Source: Penium margaritaceum
Lineage: Eukaryota > Streptophyta > Zygnematophyceae > Desmidiales > Peniaceae
Assembly (NCBI GenBank): GCA_023375785.1
Contig: SZWC01001207.1
Span: forward strand, 6,102-70,101
Length of the DNA stretch: 64,000 nt
Direction: 5' to 3'
The position numbers and the translations under genes were made by a program. This document shows positions 10,757 through 23,194 of the stretch, one piece after another (position 1 is the stretch's first letter; each line of letters starts with the position of its first letter). Below the pieces are notes generated by a model. It worked only from the letters and a program-made list of their open reading frames with translations, ran no database searches and was not told where the DNA came from.

Positions 10757-13700
10757 GGCCACGGAAAGGTGGAGCAAGTTAGAGAAAGGTAGAGCAAGCC
10801 AGAGAAAAGTGGAGCAAGCCAGAGAACGGTGGAGCAAGCCAAAGAAAGGTCTAGCAAACCAGAGGAAGGTGGAGCAAGCCAAAGAAAGGTGGAGCAAGCC
10901 ATATAAATCTGGAGCAAGCTAGGGACAGGTGGAGCAAGCCACAGAAAGGTAGAGCAGGCCAGAGAAAGGTGGAGACAGCCAGAGAAAGGTGGAGCAAACC
11001 ATAGAAAGGTGGAGCAAGCCAGGGGAATCTCGAGCAAGCCAGAGAAAGGTGGACCAGGCCAGAGAAAGGTGGAGCAAACAAGGGAAAGGTGGAGCAAGCC
11101 AGAGAAAGATGGAGCAAGCTAGAAAACGGTGGAGCAAGCCAGAGAAAGGTTGCCAAGCCAGAGAACGGTGGAGCAAGCTAGAGAAAGGTGGAGCAAGCCT
11201 GCAAAAGGTGGGGCAAGCCAGAGAAAGGTTAAGCAAACCAGTGAAAGGTGGAGAAAGCCTGAGAAAGGTGGAGAAAACCAGAGACAGGTGGAGCATGCAA
11301 GAGAAAGGTGGAGCAAGCCAGGGAAAGGTGGAGCAAGTCATCAAAAGGTGGAGCAAGCCAGAGAACGGTGGAGGAAGACAGAGAACAGTGGAGCAAGCCA
11401 TGGAACGGTGGAGCAAGCCATAGAAAGTTGGAGGAAGCCAGGGAAAGGTGGAGGAAACCACAGAAGGGTAGAGCAAGACAGAGAAACGTGGAACAAGCTA
11501 GGGAAAGGTGGAGCAAACCACAGAAAGGTGGTGCAAGCCAGAGAAAGGTGGCGCAAGCCACGGAAAGGTGAAGCAAGCGAGAGAACAGTGGAGCAAGCCA
11601 GAGAAAGGTGGAGAAAGCCATGGAAAGGTGGAGCATGCCAGAGAAAGGTGGAGCAAGGCAGAGAACGGTGAAGCAAGCATGAAACGCTGGAGCAAGCCAG
11701 AGATTAGTGGAGCAAGCCAGAGAAAGGTGGAGCAACCAAGGGGAAGGTGGAGCAAGCCAGAGAAAGCTGGAGCAAGCCAGAGAAAGATGGAGCAAATCAG
11801 AGAAGAGTGGAGCAAGCCAGAGAAAAGTGGAGCAAGCCAGAGAAAGGTGGAGAATGCCAAAGAATGGTGGAACAATCCAGTGGAAGGTGGAGCAAGCATG
11901 AGAATGGTGGAGCAAGCCAAAGAATGGTGGAGCAAGCCAGAGAATGGTGGAGCATGCCAGAGAACAGTGGACTTAGCAACAGAACGGTGGAGCCAGCCAG
12001 AGAAAGGTGGAGTAAGCCAGAGGATGGCAGAGCAAGCCAGAGAACGGTGGACCAATCAAGAGTACCGTGAAGCAAGCCAGAGAACAGTGGCGCAAGCCAG
12101 AAAACGGTGGAGCAATCCAGAGAAAGGTGGAGCATGCCATGGAATAGAGGAGCAATCGAGAGGAAGGTGGAGCAAGCCTGAGAATGGTGGATCAAGCCAT
12201 AGAATGGTGCAGCATGCCACCGAATGGTGGTGCATGCCAGAGAACAGTGGAGTAAGCCAGAGAACGGTGGAGCAAGCCAGAGAAAGGTGGAGCAAGCCAG
12301 AGAATGGTGGAGTAAGAGCAAGAACGGTGGAGAAAGACAGAGTACAGTGGAGCAAGCCTGATAACGGTGGAGCAAGCCACTCAACGGTGAAGCAAGTCAG
12401 ACAACAGTGGAGGAAGGCAGAGAAAGTTAAACCAAGCCAGAGAAAGGAGGATCAAGAAAGAGAATGGTGGAGCAAGACAGAGAAAAGTGGAGCAAGCCAG
12501 AGAACGGTGGAGCAGGCCAGAAAAAGGTGGAGAAGGGTAGAGAAAGGTGAAGCATGCCGGAGAAAAGTGGAGCAAACCAGAGAGAGGTTGAGAAAGCCAT
12601 AGAACAGTGGAGCAAGCTAGAAAAAGGTAGAGCAAGCCAGAGAAAGGTGGAGCAAGAAAAAGAAAGGTGGAGCAAGCCATGGAAAGGTGGAGCAAGCCAA
12701 AAAAATGTGGAGTAAGCCAGAGAAAGGTGGAGCAAGCCAGAGAAAGGTGGAGCAAGCCAGAGAAAGGTGGAGCAGGCAAGTGAGCAATCAAGCAACCCAC
12801 AAAAAGGTGGAGAAAGCAAGAGAATGGTGGAGTAAGCCAAAGAAAGGTGGATCAAGACATAGAAAGGTGGAGCAAGCCATAGAAAGGTAGAGCAAGCCAG
12901 AGAAAGGTAGAGCAAGCTAGAGTAAGGTAGAGCAGGCCTGGGAAAGGTGGAGCAGGCTAAAGACTGGTGGAGCAAGCTAGAGAACGGTGGTGCAAGCCAG
13001 AGAATGGTGGAGCAAGCCAGAGAAAGGCAGAGCAGGCCAAAGAATGGTGGATTAAGCCAGAGAACGGGGGAGCAAGCCAGAGAAAGGTGGACCAAGACAG
13101 AGAAAGACGTAGAAGGCCAGAGAAAGGTGGAGCAGGCAATTGAACGATGGAGCAAGCCAGAGAATGCTGGAGCAAGCCAGAGAAAGGTTGAGCAAGACAG
13201 AGAACGGTTGAGCAAGCTAGGGAAAGGTTGAGCAAGCCAGAGAACAGTGGAGCAAGTCAAAGAATGTTGGAGTAAGCCAGAGTACAGTGGAGCAAGTTGG
13301 AGAACAGTGGAGCAAGCAAGATAATGGTGGAACAAGGCAGAGAATTGTCAAACAAGGCAGAGAACGGTGGAGCAAGCCAGAGATGGTGGAGCAAGCCAGA
13401 GAAAGATAAAGCAAGCAAAGGGAAGGTGAAGCAAGCCAGATAAATGTGGAGCAAGCCGAAGAAAGGTTGAGCAGGCCAGAGAAAGGTGGAGCATGTCGGA
13501 AAACGGTGGAGCAAGCCAGAGAATGGTGGAGCAAGCCAGAGAACGGTGGAGCAAGCCAGAGAATGGTGGAGCAAGCCAGAGAACGGTGGAGCAAGCCAGA
13601 GAAAGGTGGAGCAAGCCAGGGAAAGGTGGAGCAGGCGAGAGAAAAGTTGAGCAGGCTAGATAATGGTGGAGGAATCCGGAGGAAGGTGGAGCAAGCCAAA

Positions 13701-15442
13701 CAATGGTGGAGCAAGCCAGAGAATGGTGGAGCAAACCAGAGAATGGTGGAGCATGCCCGAGAATGGTGGAGCAAGCAAGTGAATGATAGAGCAAGCCAGA
13801 GAAATGTTGGGCAAGTCAGTGAACGGTGGAGGATGCCAGGGAATGGTGAAGCAAACCAGGTACAGTGGAGCTAGCCAGAGAACGGCAGAGTAAGCCAGAG
13901 AACGGTGGAGCAAGCCAGGGAATGGTGGAGCAAGCCAGAGAAAGGTGGAGCAAGCCAGAGAAAGGTCGAGCAAGCCGGAGAAAGGTAGAACAAGCCAGAG
14001 AACGGTGTAACATACTAGAGAAAGGTGGAGCAGGCAACAGAAAAGTAGAGTATGCCACTGAAAGGTGGAGCAAGCGAGAGAAACGTTGAGCAATCCAGAG
14101 AAAGGTGAAGCAAGCCACAGAAAGATAGAGCAAGCCCGATAAAGATGGAGCAAGGCAGGGAAAGGTTGAGCAAGCTATAGAAAGGTGGAGCAAGCCAGAG
14201 AAAGATGGAGCAAGCTACGGAAAGGTGGAGCAAGCCAGAGAAAGGTGAAGTAAGCCAGAGAACGTTGGAGCATGCCAGAAAATGGGGGAGCAAGGAAAAC
14301 AACGGCGGAGCTAGCCAGAGAAAGGTAGAGCAAGCGAGCGAAAGGTGGAGCAAGCCAGAGGAAGGTGAAGCAAGCCAGAAAAAAGGTGGAGTAAGCCGGC
14401 GAAAGGTGGAGCAAAACGGAGAAAGGTGGAGCAAGCCTGAGAAACGTGGAGCAAGCCAGTGAAAGGTGGAGTAAGCCAAAGAAAGGTGGAGCAAGTCAGA
14501 TAATCGTAGAGCATGACAGGGAACGGTAGAGCAAGCCATAGAAAGGTGGAGCAAGCCAGGGAAATGTGGAGCAAGCCAGAGAAAGGTGGATCAAGCTAGA
14601 GAAATGTGGAGCAAGCCAGGGATAGGTGGAGCAAGCGAGAGAAAGTTAAAGCAGGCCAACAAAAGGTGGAGCAAGTCATGGAAATGTGGAGCAAGCCAAG
14701 GGAAGATGGAGCAATCCAGAGGATGCTGGATTAAGCCAAAGAAAGGTGGAGCAGGCAAGAGAACGGTGGAGTAAGCAAGAGAAAGGTGGAGCAAGCCTAA
14801 TAAAGGTGGAGCAAGCCAGAGAGAGGCGGAGCAAGCCAGAGAACCATGGAGGAAGCAAGAGACAGGTGGAGCAAGCCAGAGAAAGGTTGGAGCAAGCCAA
14901 GGAAAGGTAGAGCAAGCCACAAAAATGTGGAGCAAGCCAGAGAAAGGTGGAGCAAGCCAGAGAAAGGTAAAGCAAGCCAGATAGAGGTGAAGCCAGCCAA
15001 GGAAAGGTGGAGCAAGGTAAGGAAAGGTGGAGCAAGTCACAGAACGGTGGAGCAAGCAAGAGAAAGGTGGAGTAAGCCTGAAAAAGTTGGAGCAAGCCAA
15101 GGAAAGGTGGAGCAAGCCGGAGAAATGTGGAGCAAGCTCAGGAAACGTGGATCAAGACAGAGAAACATGGAGCAAACCAGAGAAAGGTGGAGCAATCCAG
15201 AAAAGGTGGAGCAAGCCAGAGAAAAGTAATGCAAGACAGAGAACGGTGGTGCAAGCCAGAGACTGGTGGAACAAGCAAGAGAACAGTAGAGCAAGCCAAA
15301 GAAAGTTGGAGCAAGCCAAACAAAGGTGGAGCAAGCCAGAGAGGGGTGCAGCAAGCCAATGAAAGGTGGAGCAAGCCAAAGAGAGGTGGAGCAAGCCAGA
15401 GATTGGTCAAGCAAGCCAGAGAAAGGTGGAGCAAGCCAGAGA
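10757..15442 (+). repeat. 20-bp minisatellite, block 3
   Basis: About 234 units in the same orientation as the other blocks. No non-repeat stretch longer than one or two units is seen inside it. It ends at the edge of a complete LTR at 15443. Confidence 0.97.
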
Positions 15443-16017
15443 TGTCAGAAGAATGGAGTGGGTCAGATGACCAGAAGCAAAAGCAAGTAGACACAGTCAA
15501 AGGTCTAGCTTTGTGTAGAGGAGTTGAGCGGAGTTGGGAGTTAATCAGAAAGTGAGAAATGGGAGGTGGCTTAGTAAGTTTGGGAGAGGACTGAGTTTGG
15601 CGAGAAGGTCAAGATCAGAGGCAAAGAGTTGAGCAGTGAGTGAGAGCGGAGTAGAGCAAAGGGCTTGGATTGGATAACGAAGAAGTAAGAGCAAAAGATG
15701 AACAGGGCAAAGACACGGCGGCGAAGCCATATAACCAAAAGGGAACAAAGAAAATAAGACTGTCTTGGTTAACCTCGTGGGGATGAACATCCTCGGTAGT
15801 ATATTGTAGATCAGGAAAAAAGGAGAGTAAAGACTTCTTTCCCTCTAGCCGGATGCGGTGATTGCAGTTATTAGGGGCGGCTTGCCTCTGAGTCCTAGAT
15901 CGTGATTGACAATCCGTTGGTGAGTTGGTTCGTGTTGGTTCAATAGGGAACCTGAACCTTATTCAAAGCTTTAATTATCCGAGGGACTATGTCAGTGTTG
16001 AGTTCAGTATTCCGACA
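15443..16017 (-). repeat. 3' LTR of TGTCAG-family copy 2, complete (575 bp)
   Basis: Plus-strand ends are TGTCAGAAGAATGG and TATTCCGACA. It contains the blocks shared by all family members: ggtggcttagtaagt, ggttaacct...gaacatcct, ctagccggatgcgg and ggaacctgaacctta. The outer flank is the array sequence agaga; the matching duplication on the far side is not present because the element is truncated. Confidence 0.85.
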
Positions 16018-17780
16018 GCCCCCTGATGTCAATACTGGAGAGGATGTGGTACACAGATCAGATACATGGATCTCCACGTCTGATAGAATCCTTCGTGTGG
16101 GTGCAGATGAGTGGGTGAAGAGAGTGATGGGTGGTGAGGATGAGTGCCTCCTTCAGGAGTGCTTCTACCCAGTTCATACAAAGAAGGGATATAGATATTA
16201 GGCAAACAAGGAGCACCTGCTCCAGTGGAGGAAGTGCCGAGAGGAACTGATGATTCAAGACGAGGTAGTCTTGATGAAGATGCTGTTCCAAGTGGATACT
16301 GTCAAGATTTCATTCTCCTTCCTATGATCACTTAGAAGGGTGATAATGGGGATGATGGAGATGGTGATGGTGCTGAGTACTAAGGATGTAGGAGTGGAGG
16401 GTGCTGCCACAATGCCACGCTTAAAGAGGGCTCTGCCACAGTTAGCTATGTGAGTCCAGTGGAAGTATAGGAAAGCGCAGGGATTCAGGCAGTCAAGTCC
16501 ACATGTGAAATGGCTTGTTCCACCAGTTAGCTTGATCAAGCAGGGAGACGGGTGGTGTCCGGTTCCACTGGCATTTTGACTGTGCCTCTGTTGACTCACT
16601 TTGGCTACGGATGCAGGTGCTAATGGGGGAATGATGTGGGTGTTGTGCCCATGTGCATTAGAAGGAGATACTCAAGAAGCAAGAGCTTCTATTTTCTGTG
16701 GAGGACTGACGGCTTGTGCCCGAGTTTGCTCAAGCCCGACGAGGTGTATGACTGGCGGTGTCCAATGCTTTGGTGAGAGGGACAAAGACACAGGGTACCG
16801 CGAGATTAGTGATGTTACCGGGTGAATCCCAGAGCTAGTGCAAACAAAGGCAAAGATCACAGGGGAAGAAGACTTGGATGCAGAAGCTTGAGTGCACAGG
16901 TGGAACCACGTACACTGGAGATGAATCGGCGTGGGTGCATGCCACCGCAAAGCTGGTGGTTTGGCCAGACAACTCCTAATGTTGAGCGGAGAATCATGAT
17001 TGGAGATGACTGCGAAGAAGTAATGGAATGGGCGAAGGGGCGAACCTCATGTGCTACAAAAGGAAGGGAGGAGAGATGTGGCAAGGGGAAGGCTTGATCC
17101 AACGCGCCACGAGAAATCTGCTATCAGCGTGGGTACATGTTGCTGCAAGGTGGTTAGGTGGCACGTGCAGGTCCTTGTACCAGTCATACATGTTGAAGCT
17201 ACTGATGATGGCGAAGGAAGATGATACCAAGAGTGTGGATGCAGGGGGGAGGCACGTGTATTGCAGAAGATTCAGTGTGGATACAGGCTGTTGCAACGAG
17301 GACGATACGACCGGGCGCATCCTTGTGTCCAACAAATGACAAAGATGATGTCGAAGGAATAATTGATGATAGAGTGGGCTCTGGGGCAAGACCTTGCGCA
17401 CTGCTGAAGAACGCGGATGATGATGCAGAATACTTGAAAGTGGATGCATATGACGTTGATGAGGTCGCGGAAGATGAAGATGAGGAAGAGGATGAGAGCT
17501 TTAAAGGATGAGTTAATGCGATAAGAGGTTGATGCTGAGAGGAGAATATAGCAGAGTGGAGGAGGATGAAGTTGGCGGGAGGGACATGGATGGAGCAGAG
17601 GTCTTCTGATGTGAGGAAATGGGTGGCTTGTTCCACCAATTTTGGCTCAAGACCGAAGATCAGCAGAGCTGGTGGTGTCTGTTGTCTTGACAAATAGATA
17701 AGGAAATCGAAGTAGAGCCTGTATGCTGGAGTCAGGAGAGTGACGGCTTATGTCCCCAGTTGGCTCGAGACCGACAATCA
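15443..17780 (-). mobile_element. TGTCAG-family LTR element, copy 2 (minus strand, 5' part lost)
   Basis: Read on the minus strand, this keeps the 3' LTR (15443-16017), a short polypurine tract (complement of 16018-16026, cagggggc) and about 1.75 kb of interior. It is cut off at 17780 by the LTR of a copia element. The interior matches copy 1 (about 7712-9620), including the recurring ~60-bp module at about 16510-16565, 16709-16767 and 17623-17682, with a fourth module interrupted at 17742-17780. No retroviral protein domain is visible. Broken and old. Confidence 0.75.
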
Positions 17781-18426
17781 TGTCAATGCGCCGGATAGCA
17801 ACCGTCTAGAAAACAGGTCCCAACATGGGAGGCCGCCAACCACTCTTGGTATTGCAACCAAGATAACATAGCACCCTCAAACGATGGATCCACACCTTAG
17901 GTTCATTTGGTTTGCAACCTCACAAAGTCTGCATGTTGGTTTTTAGTGTCTACCTTTGGTTGGACACTAAAGAAAAAGGCAAGAACTGTAAATGGATGCA
18001 TGCAGGTTACAGGCTTTTATACTTGCAGAAATTTGCTAAAGCTTCTGCTTGTAGTGGCTCCACTGGAGCCAACCTCAACCTACAGTCCTACCTGGCGCGT
18101 CCTTTGACGGCCAAGTGTCATCCTCAAGGCATACTCTAGTAAGCTTCCTAGAAGCATCCTGTCCTAGTTTGGGCCAAAAAGAAAATTGCGGTCATCACGG
18201 GGTATGTACCCGCAACCCCTTGTTTGGGACTCCGGTGCCTATTCAACTAGGCCACAAAACATATGTTTCTAATGATGATCCACAAGGTACATACCCATTA
18301 TGGACAGTGCATTCATGGCCCACCTCAGAACAGACCAAGGGGATGCACTCCATAGAGCGGTGCATGCTTTGTCTGTATGTGCAGCTAGCCAGCTATGCAG
18401 CGGACAAGATGCATACCATTTCAACA
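17781..18426 (-). repeat. 3' LTR of minus-strand Copia-A element (646 bp)
   Basis: On the plus strand it starts TGTCAATGCGCCGG and ends ATTTCAACA, the reverse complement of the LTR at 59209-59860. It is followed by the complement of a polypurine tract (aatctctcccttgc). It contains the TATA-like motif and a divergent form of the tRNA-like segment also seen in the other LTR copies. Confidence 0.88.
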
Positions 18427-18544
18427 AATCTCTCCCTTGCACCTCTGTCCACCTGTCACTTACTAGGCTCCATCAATGCCTTGGGGCTCACCCTTCACCT
18501 GCTGCACTCCTCATGCCAAATCCACGAATACCCGCCTAGTGCAA

Positions 18545-19336
18545 GTCGCTCTCCAGCAACTTGGTCATGTAGTCAGCAAGCATGCTCTTCGTTCCACAGT
18601 GCTGCAAGTCCACCATGTTCTTCATGACCATGTCACATGAGTAGTGGTAACATATGTCGATGTGCTTCCTTCGCCGAGAGATGATATCGTCTTCAGCCAT
18701 CGAGATGGCGCTCATGTTGTCCACGTGTATGAACGTGTGATCCTTCTATGGTACTGTCATTTCGCCAAGCAGGCTCCACAGCCACTGAGTCTCCTTGCAC
18801 AAATGAGATAGAGAAACGTACTCTGCCTCAGCTGTGGACATGCAAACACAATCCTGCTTCCTACTGCCCCATGAGATGGCGGCGCCATTCAAGATGCACA
18901 CGTATCCAAGGGTGGATTATCGGTCGTCAAGATTTCCTCTTCAGTTAGTGTCGGTGTAGCACTTCAGGCGAAAGGGGGTCCGTACCGTCTTCACCTCCAA
19001 GGACGAGGCCCATGTGACGTGTCTTTTGCAGGTAGCGCAAGATGCGCTTTCATGCCAGCCAGTGTTGTTACCCTGGGTTGGCCATAAATCTGCTCACTTG
19101 TCCCACAGCATAGCAGATGTCTGGACGAGTCCCTACCATGACGTACATGATGCTGGCCACGGTCGACTTGTAGGGGATGTCTTGCATCTCCTTTTGTTCT
19201 GTTTTGTTGCTTGGCGACATGGAGGCCTTCAACTTTGTATCGGTCGTCATTGGGGTACTGACAGATTTGCATTCTTCCATGTTGTAGCACTTCAGTACCT
19301 CAGCAATGTATTTGGTTTGGTTGATTTTGATGGTCG
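18545..19336 (-). pseudogene. Copia-A reverse transcriptase end and RNase H remains
   Basis: The minus strand encodes recognisable copia pieces. A segment with TKYIAEVLKCYNMEECK and then RPDICYAVGQVSRFM corresponds to the RT-RNase H connection region. A later segment with DNMSAISMAEDDIISRR and the closing LADYMTKLLES corresponds to the end of RNase H. Known role: RNA-templated cDNA synthesis and removal of the RNA strand. The frame is broken several times; the first part of RT is absent from this piece. Confidence 0.82.
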
Positions 19337-20210
19337 TCACTTCTTGGCAAGGCTCGCCAAGAGAACTGGAACCTTGACAAAAACATGCAAGCCATGATCC
19401 TCCTCATGGCAATACCGGAGAGCTGGAGCCCAATGATCACCATCCTGGACGGCTGGAAGGAGGATGACCTGACGTACACGGCAGTGTCCGAGTACGTGCA
19501 AAACAAGGCCATGCGCCGCAGCGGAAGTGAGGCTAATTTCTCAGCCTATGCTGCACGCTACAGTGGCCCCGTGAGCAAAGGGTCAGCCTCTGATTAGAAA
19601 GGCGGCAGCGCAAGCGGTGGTGGCGGAGGCAACAATGGCGGTAAAGCTCCCAAGCAACAGGGAAAGTGCTGCAAGTGCAGCAAACCTGGGCACTGGGCAA
19701 GAGAGTGCAGGTTGCCAAAGAAGGAAGACGGCGGAAGCGGTGGGAACAAAGGAAGCAAAAAGGGTGGCAAAGAAGCCACCAACATGATGGCACATAGCAC
19801 GCCTCTAGCAAAAGGAGCAACACTGCTCAGGCCAGGAGCTTTTGGGCTTGACTCTGGCACCGATCATCACTCTAGCAAGGACCAGGCTGGATTTGTCTCC
19901 ATCGGCCCCACCAATCCGCGGTTCAGATGCGCAAACGGTAGCGATGTGAACGCAAAGGGCATGGGAGACAAGCTGGTGAGCATCAGCCTCAATGGTGCAG
20001 AAAAGGATCTATGGCTACGTGACGTGGTCTACATGCCCTCCGTTACAACAAACCTTCTCTTTGTGTCAAAAACAACGGACACCAACATGACGGTGGTGTT
20101 CACGCAGAAGAAGGCGGTCATCGCCAGGAATGAGGGCATCAAGGTCCTCTACGCCAGCAAAGATCTTGTGGAACAGGTTCCACAGGTTGACAGACTCCAC
20201 ATACTGTAGA
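19337..20210 (+). pseudogene. Copia-B gag end and protease remains
   Basis: The gag tail reads MAIPESWSPMITILDGW, matching the copia gag (UBN2-like) family. A Gly/Ser-rich linker and a zinc knuckle follow at 19667-19708 (C-x2-C-x4-H-x4-C, core KPGHWAREC), which in the family packages RNA. The aspartic protease signature LDSGTDHHSS is encoded at about 19847-19876; the Asp is the catalytic residue of the family. The similar Copia-A gag at 54903 confirms the assignment. The region is broken. Confidence 0.83.
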
Positions 20211-20329
20211 CAACGGTAGCAAAAATATAAAAAAACGAGGGTCATACGAGTGCAGCAGAGGTAGTGGTCTCAACACCGACGCAGAAGAGCACACCAACGA
20301 AAACTGAAAAATCATCCTGTGCTGATAAG

Positions 20330-21240
20330 ATAAAGACGCTGATCTGTGGCATAGACGCTTTGGGCATGTTGCAAACAGCACGCTCCAAGTCATCCATCAA
20401 AAACAGCTGGTCCATGGCATGGATGGTTGCAAGAAGGATGCGGTTGGGTGTAGCAGCTTGTGTGAACCTTGCCTCCAAGGCAAGACCAAGCAAACGGGCT
20501 TTGAGCGCAATGGTCACCGCGTAGAATCAGCCCTTGATCTTATTCACACCGACGTGTGCGGACCCTTTCGCACGGCGTCAAACGGTGGTAGCAAGTATTT
20601 TCTGACCTTCATAGATGACCATAGCCGCAAGGTGTGGATCTTCTTCTGAAAGCAAAGGGTGAGGTCAGAGAAAAGTTGGAAGAGTTTTTCGCCATGGTGG
20701 AGCGGCAGACTGAAAAGAAAGTGAAAGCGATGCAAAGAAACAATGGCGGAGAGTAGGAGGCATGCAAGGGCTGGTTGCGGCAACATGGGATCAACCACCA
20801 GCCTATAACGCCTTACACATCGCAGAGCAATGGTGTTGCCAAACGGATGAGTCAGACCATCCTCGGCATGGTGCGTAGCATGCTCTTTTATGCAAAGCTT
20901 CCACCGCAGTTCTGGGTGGAAGCGGCAAGAACGGCATGATATCTTGTCAACCTGACTCCTGTGGCTGCTCTGGGCAGGCGCGAAAAGAAGAAGGGAAAGC
21001 AACAGATGATGCCACAAGAAGTTTGGTCAGGGAAGAAGCCGGATGCATCACACGTGAAAGTATTTGGCTGTACCGCATGGGCAAAGATCCAAGCGGGTGA
21101 GGGTGCCGGCAAGCTGGATGCAAGAGCGCAAAAGTGCGTTATGGTGGGCTATGAGACGGCCTACAAAACCTACCGATTATGGGACCTGGCAAGAAGAAGA
21201 CTCATCACCAGCCGGGACGTAACCTTGGACAAAAGGAAAC
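20330..21240 (+). pseudogene. Copia-B integrase remains
   Basis: Recognisable pieces include the zinc-binding Cys pair before the core (SLCEPCLQGK), the start of the rve core (HTDVCGPFRTASNGGSKYFLT, shared with Copia-A) and the C-terminal part with KPDASHVKVFGCTAW, which is typical of plant copia integrase. Known role: insertion of the cDNA. The frame is broken several times. Confidence 0.82.
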
Positions 21241-21549
21241 CAGGCAAGGAAGAGATGCTTGATCCCACACAAGCTCCAAAACAGGGAGAGCGGCTACGCA
21301 CGCTGAAGCAACGGCAAGCTCCGACACAGAGTCAGAGACGTCCGAGGCCTCTGAAAACAGCTCGGAGGCCAGTGGCTCTTCAACAGAAGAAAACTTAACT
21401 TTAGAGCATCCAGCAGCACATGAGCAACTGCATTGCGAAGATCCACCAGCAATGCAGCGTCGCAACACACGACAAAGAAAACAAACTCCAAAGTGCAACG
21501 CTGACATCTGAAGCTGGACTGGACTAAGCTGGTCCTGTTTCGCTTAGGG

Positions 21550-22560
21550 AGAGCCGCTCATTATGACTGAGGCGCTGGCAAGGCCCGATGCGGCCAAGTG
21601 GAAGGAGGCGATGGACAGCGAGCTCGCGTCCATCGAAGAAAATGGTACATGGGTGCTGGTGGACAGACCCGCTAACGCTCACGTGGTGGGCTCAAAGTGG
21701 GTACTCAGGTTGAAGCAGAAGCAAGATGATAGAATCAACAAGTACAAGGCAAGGGTCGTGGCGAAAGGATTTTCACAGTGCGCAGGGTCTGAGTACGATG
21801 AGACCTTTGCACCGGTTGTCACGTTTGCCTCAATTAGGTCCCTTCTTGCCGTCGTTGCCGCCAAAGACCTTGAGGTCTAATGCATCTGTTGGATCTCAAG
21901 GTCGACAAGGAGGTGCTTATGCAGGTACCGGAAGGTGTCAAAGCACCCAATGGTAAGGTGTGCAAGCTGGTGAAGGCGTTGTACAGGCAGAGACAGGCCC
22001 CACGGATCTGGTACAAGGAGATGATCAGCTTCATGGCTGACATATCCTGTGCACATTGCAAGAATGACCCCAGCGTCTCTTTGCGAGAGGACAAACGTGG
22101 CTTGCTGCTCGTGGCGTTGTACGTGGACGATCTCATCATGTGTTCTTCCTTGCAGGAGGCCCTTACGGACCTAATAAAAATTGGCCAGCAAGTTTAAGAT
22201 GAGGGACATGGGACCTCTCGAGTACTACCTCGGGATTGCTATTCACCGTAACCGCAAAGTAGGCACCATCAAACTTAACCAGATGAAGTACATCATGGAG
22301 ATCTTAAAGTGCTACAACATGGAGGACTGCAAACCCGTCGGTACTCCAATACCCTCTGACTGCACGCTCTCCTCCTCCATGTCACCAAGCAACAAGGCAG
22401 ACCGGCCGGAGATGCAAACCATTCCGTACCAGTCCGCCGTTGGGAGCCTCATGTACGCGATGGTGGGAATGCGACCTGACATTGCTTATGCAGTGGGTCA
22501 GATTAGCAGGTTTGTGGGCAACCTTGGGCCAGAACATTGCCAAGCTGTGAAGCGAACTTT
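21550..22560 (+). pseudogene. Copia-B reverse transcriptase remains
   Basis: The segment starting at 21563 carries the usual copia RT opening (KWKEAMDSELASIEENGTW, then GSKWVLRLK and RVVAKGFSQ). The catalytic box YVDD lies at 22120-22131 (LYVDDLIMCSS), followed by MGPLEYYLGIAIHRN. This is the RVT_2 family that makes cDNA from element RNA. It is broken into several frames. Confidence 0.86.
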
Positions 22561-22599
22561 TTGCTACCTCAAAAAGACTAAGCACGTTGGACTTCGGTT

Positions 22600-23033
22600 T
22601 GGATGTCTAGAAGGATCAGACTTGCTGCGCCTCACATGCTATAGTGACGCGGACTTGGGAGGATGGATTGATGACAGGAAGTCCACCTCGGGATTCATCT
22701 TTCTTCTCAACGGTGGTGCCGTCTTGTGGGCAAGCAGGAAGCAAGACTGCATCTCGCTTTCTACTGCTGAGGCGGAGTACATTGCACTCTCCAAATTGTG
22801 CAAGGAAACAAAGTGGCTTTGCAGTTTTCTTGATGAGATCAAGGCACCACAGGAAGAAGCAAGAGTCATCCGCATTGACAACCAAAATGCCATCGCTATG
22901 GCAGAGGACGACATGATCTCCCGGCGTACAAAGCACATCGGTATTCGGTACCACTACTCACGTGACCTTGTCGCCAAGCGAGCAAGTCGCAATCAAGAAA
23001 ATGCTTGCGGACTTCTTGACCAAGCCGCTAGAT
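22600..23033 (+). pseudogene. Copia-B RNase H remains
   Basis: The copia-type RNase H is unusually well kept. It shows YSDADLGGWIDDRKSTSGF, then SRKQDCISLSTAEAEYIAL, then IRIDNQNAIAMAEDD, with acidic residues in the positions used for metal binding in the family. It degrades the RNA strand of the RNA-DNA hybrid. The 22181-23035 reading frame is open across the end of RT and most of RNase H. Confidence 0.85.
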
Positions 23034-23183
23034 AGTGACTTGCATGTTGTAGGTGCCCGAGGAGTCGGCATGGTGGATACAAAAGATGAGAACCAAAGAC
23101 GTAGAAAGTTGACGTACACAAACACAACCTAGAGCTACAGGTTCATGTCGAAGAAAACTACCATAGCATGTGGCCTAAGGTAC

Positions 23184-23194
23184 AAGGGAGAGAT
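23184..23194 (+). other. Polypurine tract of Copia-B
   Basis: The purine run aagggagagat lies immediately before the TGTTG start of the 3' LTR and serves as the plus-strand primer site in the family. The Copia-A tract at 59195-59208 has almost the same sequence. Confidence 0.75.

Larger units (their letters stand above)
17781..19336 (-). mobile_element. Copia-A element, 3' portion (minus strand)
   Basis: This is the RT/RNase H end plus the 3' LTR of a Ty1/copia element in minus orientation. Its LTR and coding remains match the near-complete copia element at 53580-59860, so it belongs to the same family. It is inserted inside the TGTCAG-family element, with aatca at the outer edge (17776-17780). 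At 19336 it is replaced by a plus-strand copia element of another family. It probably belongs to the same insertion as 23880-26552. Broken, with several breaks. Confidence 0.82.

Noticed and set aside
1205-15442. Plus-strand Glu/Arg/Lys/Ser-rich frames resembling coiled-coil repeat proteins
   Set aside because: Same artefact: the peptide period equals three 20-bp units in every frame, and frames end at random variants.
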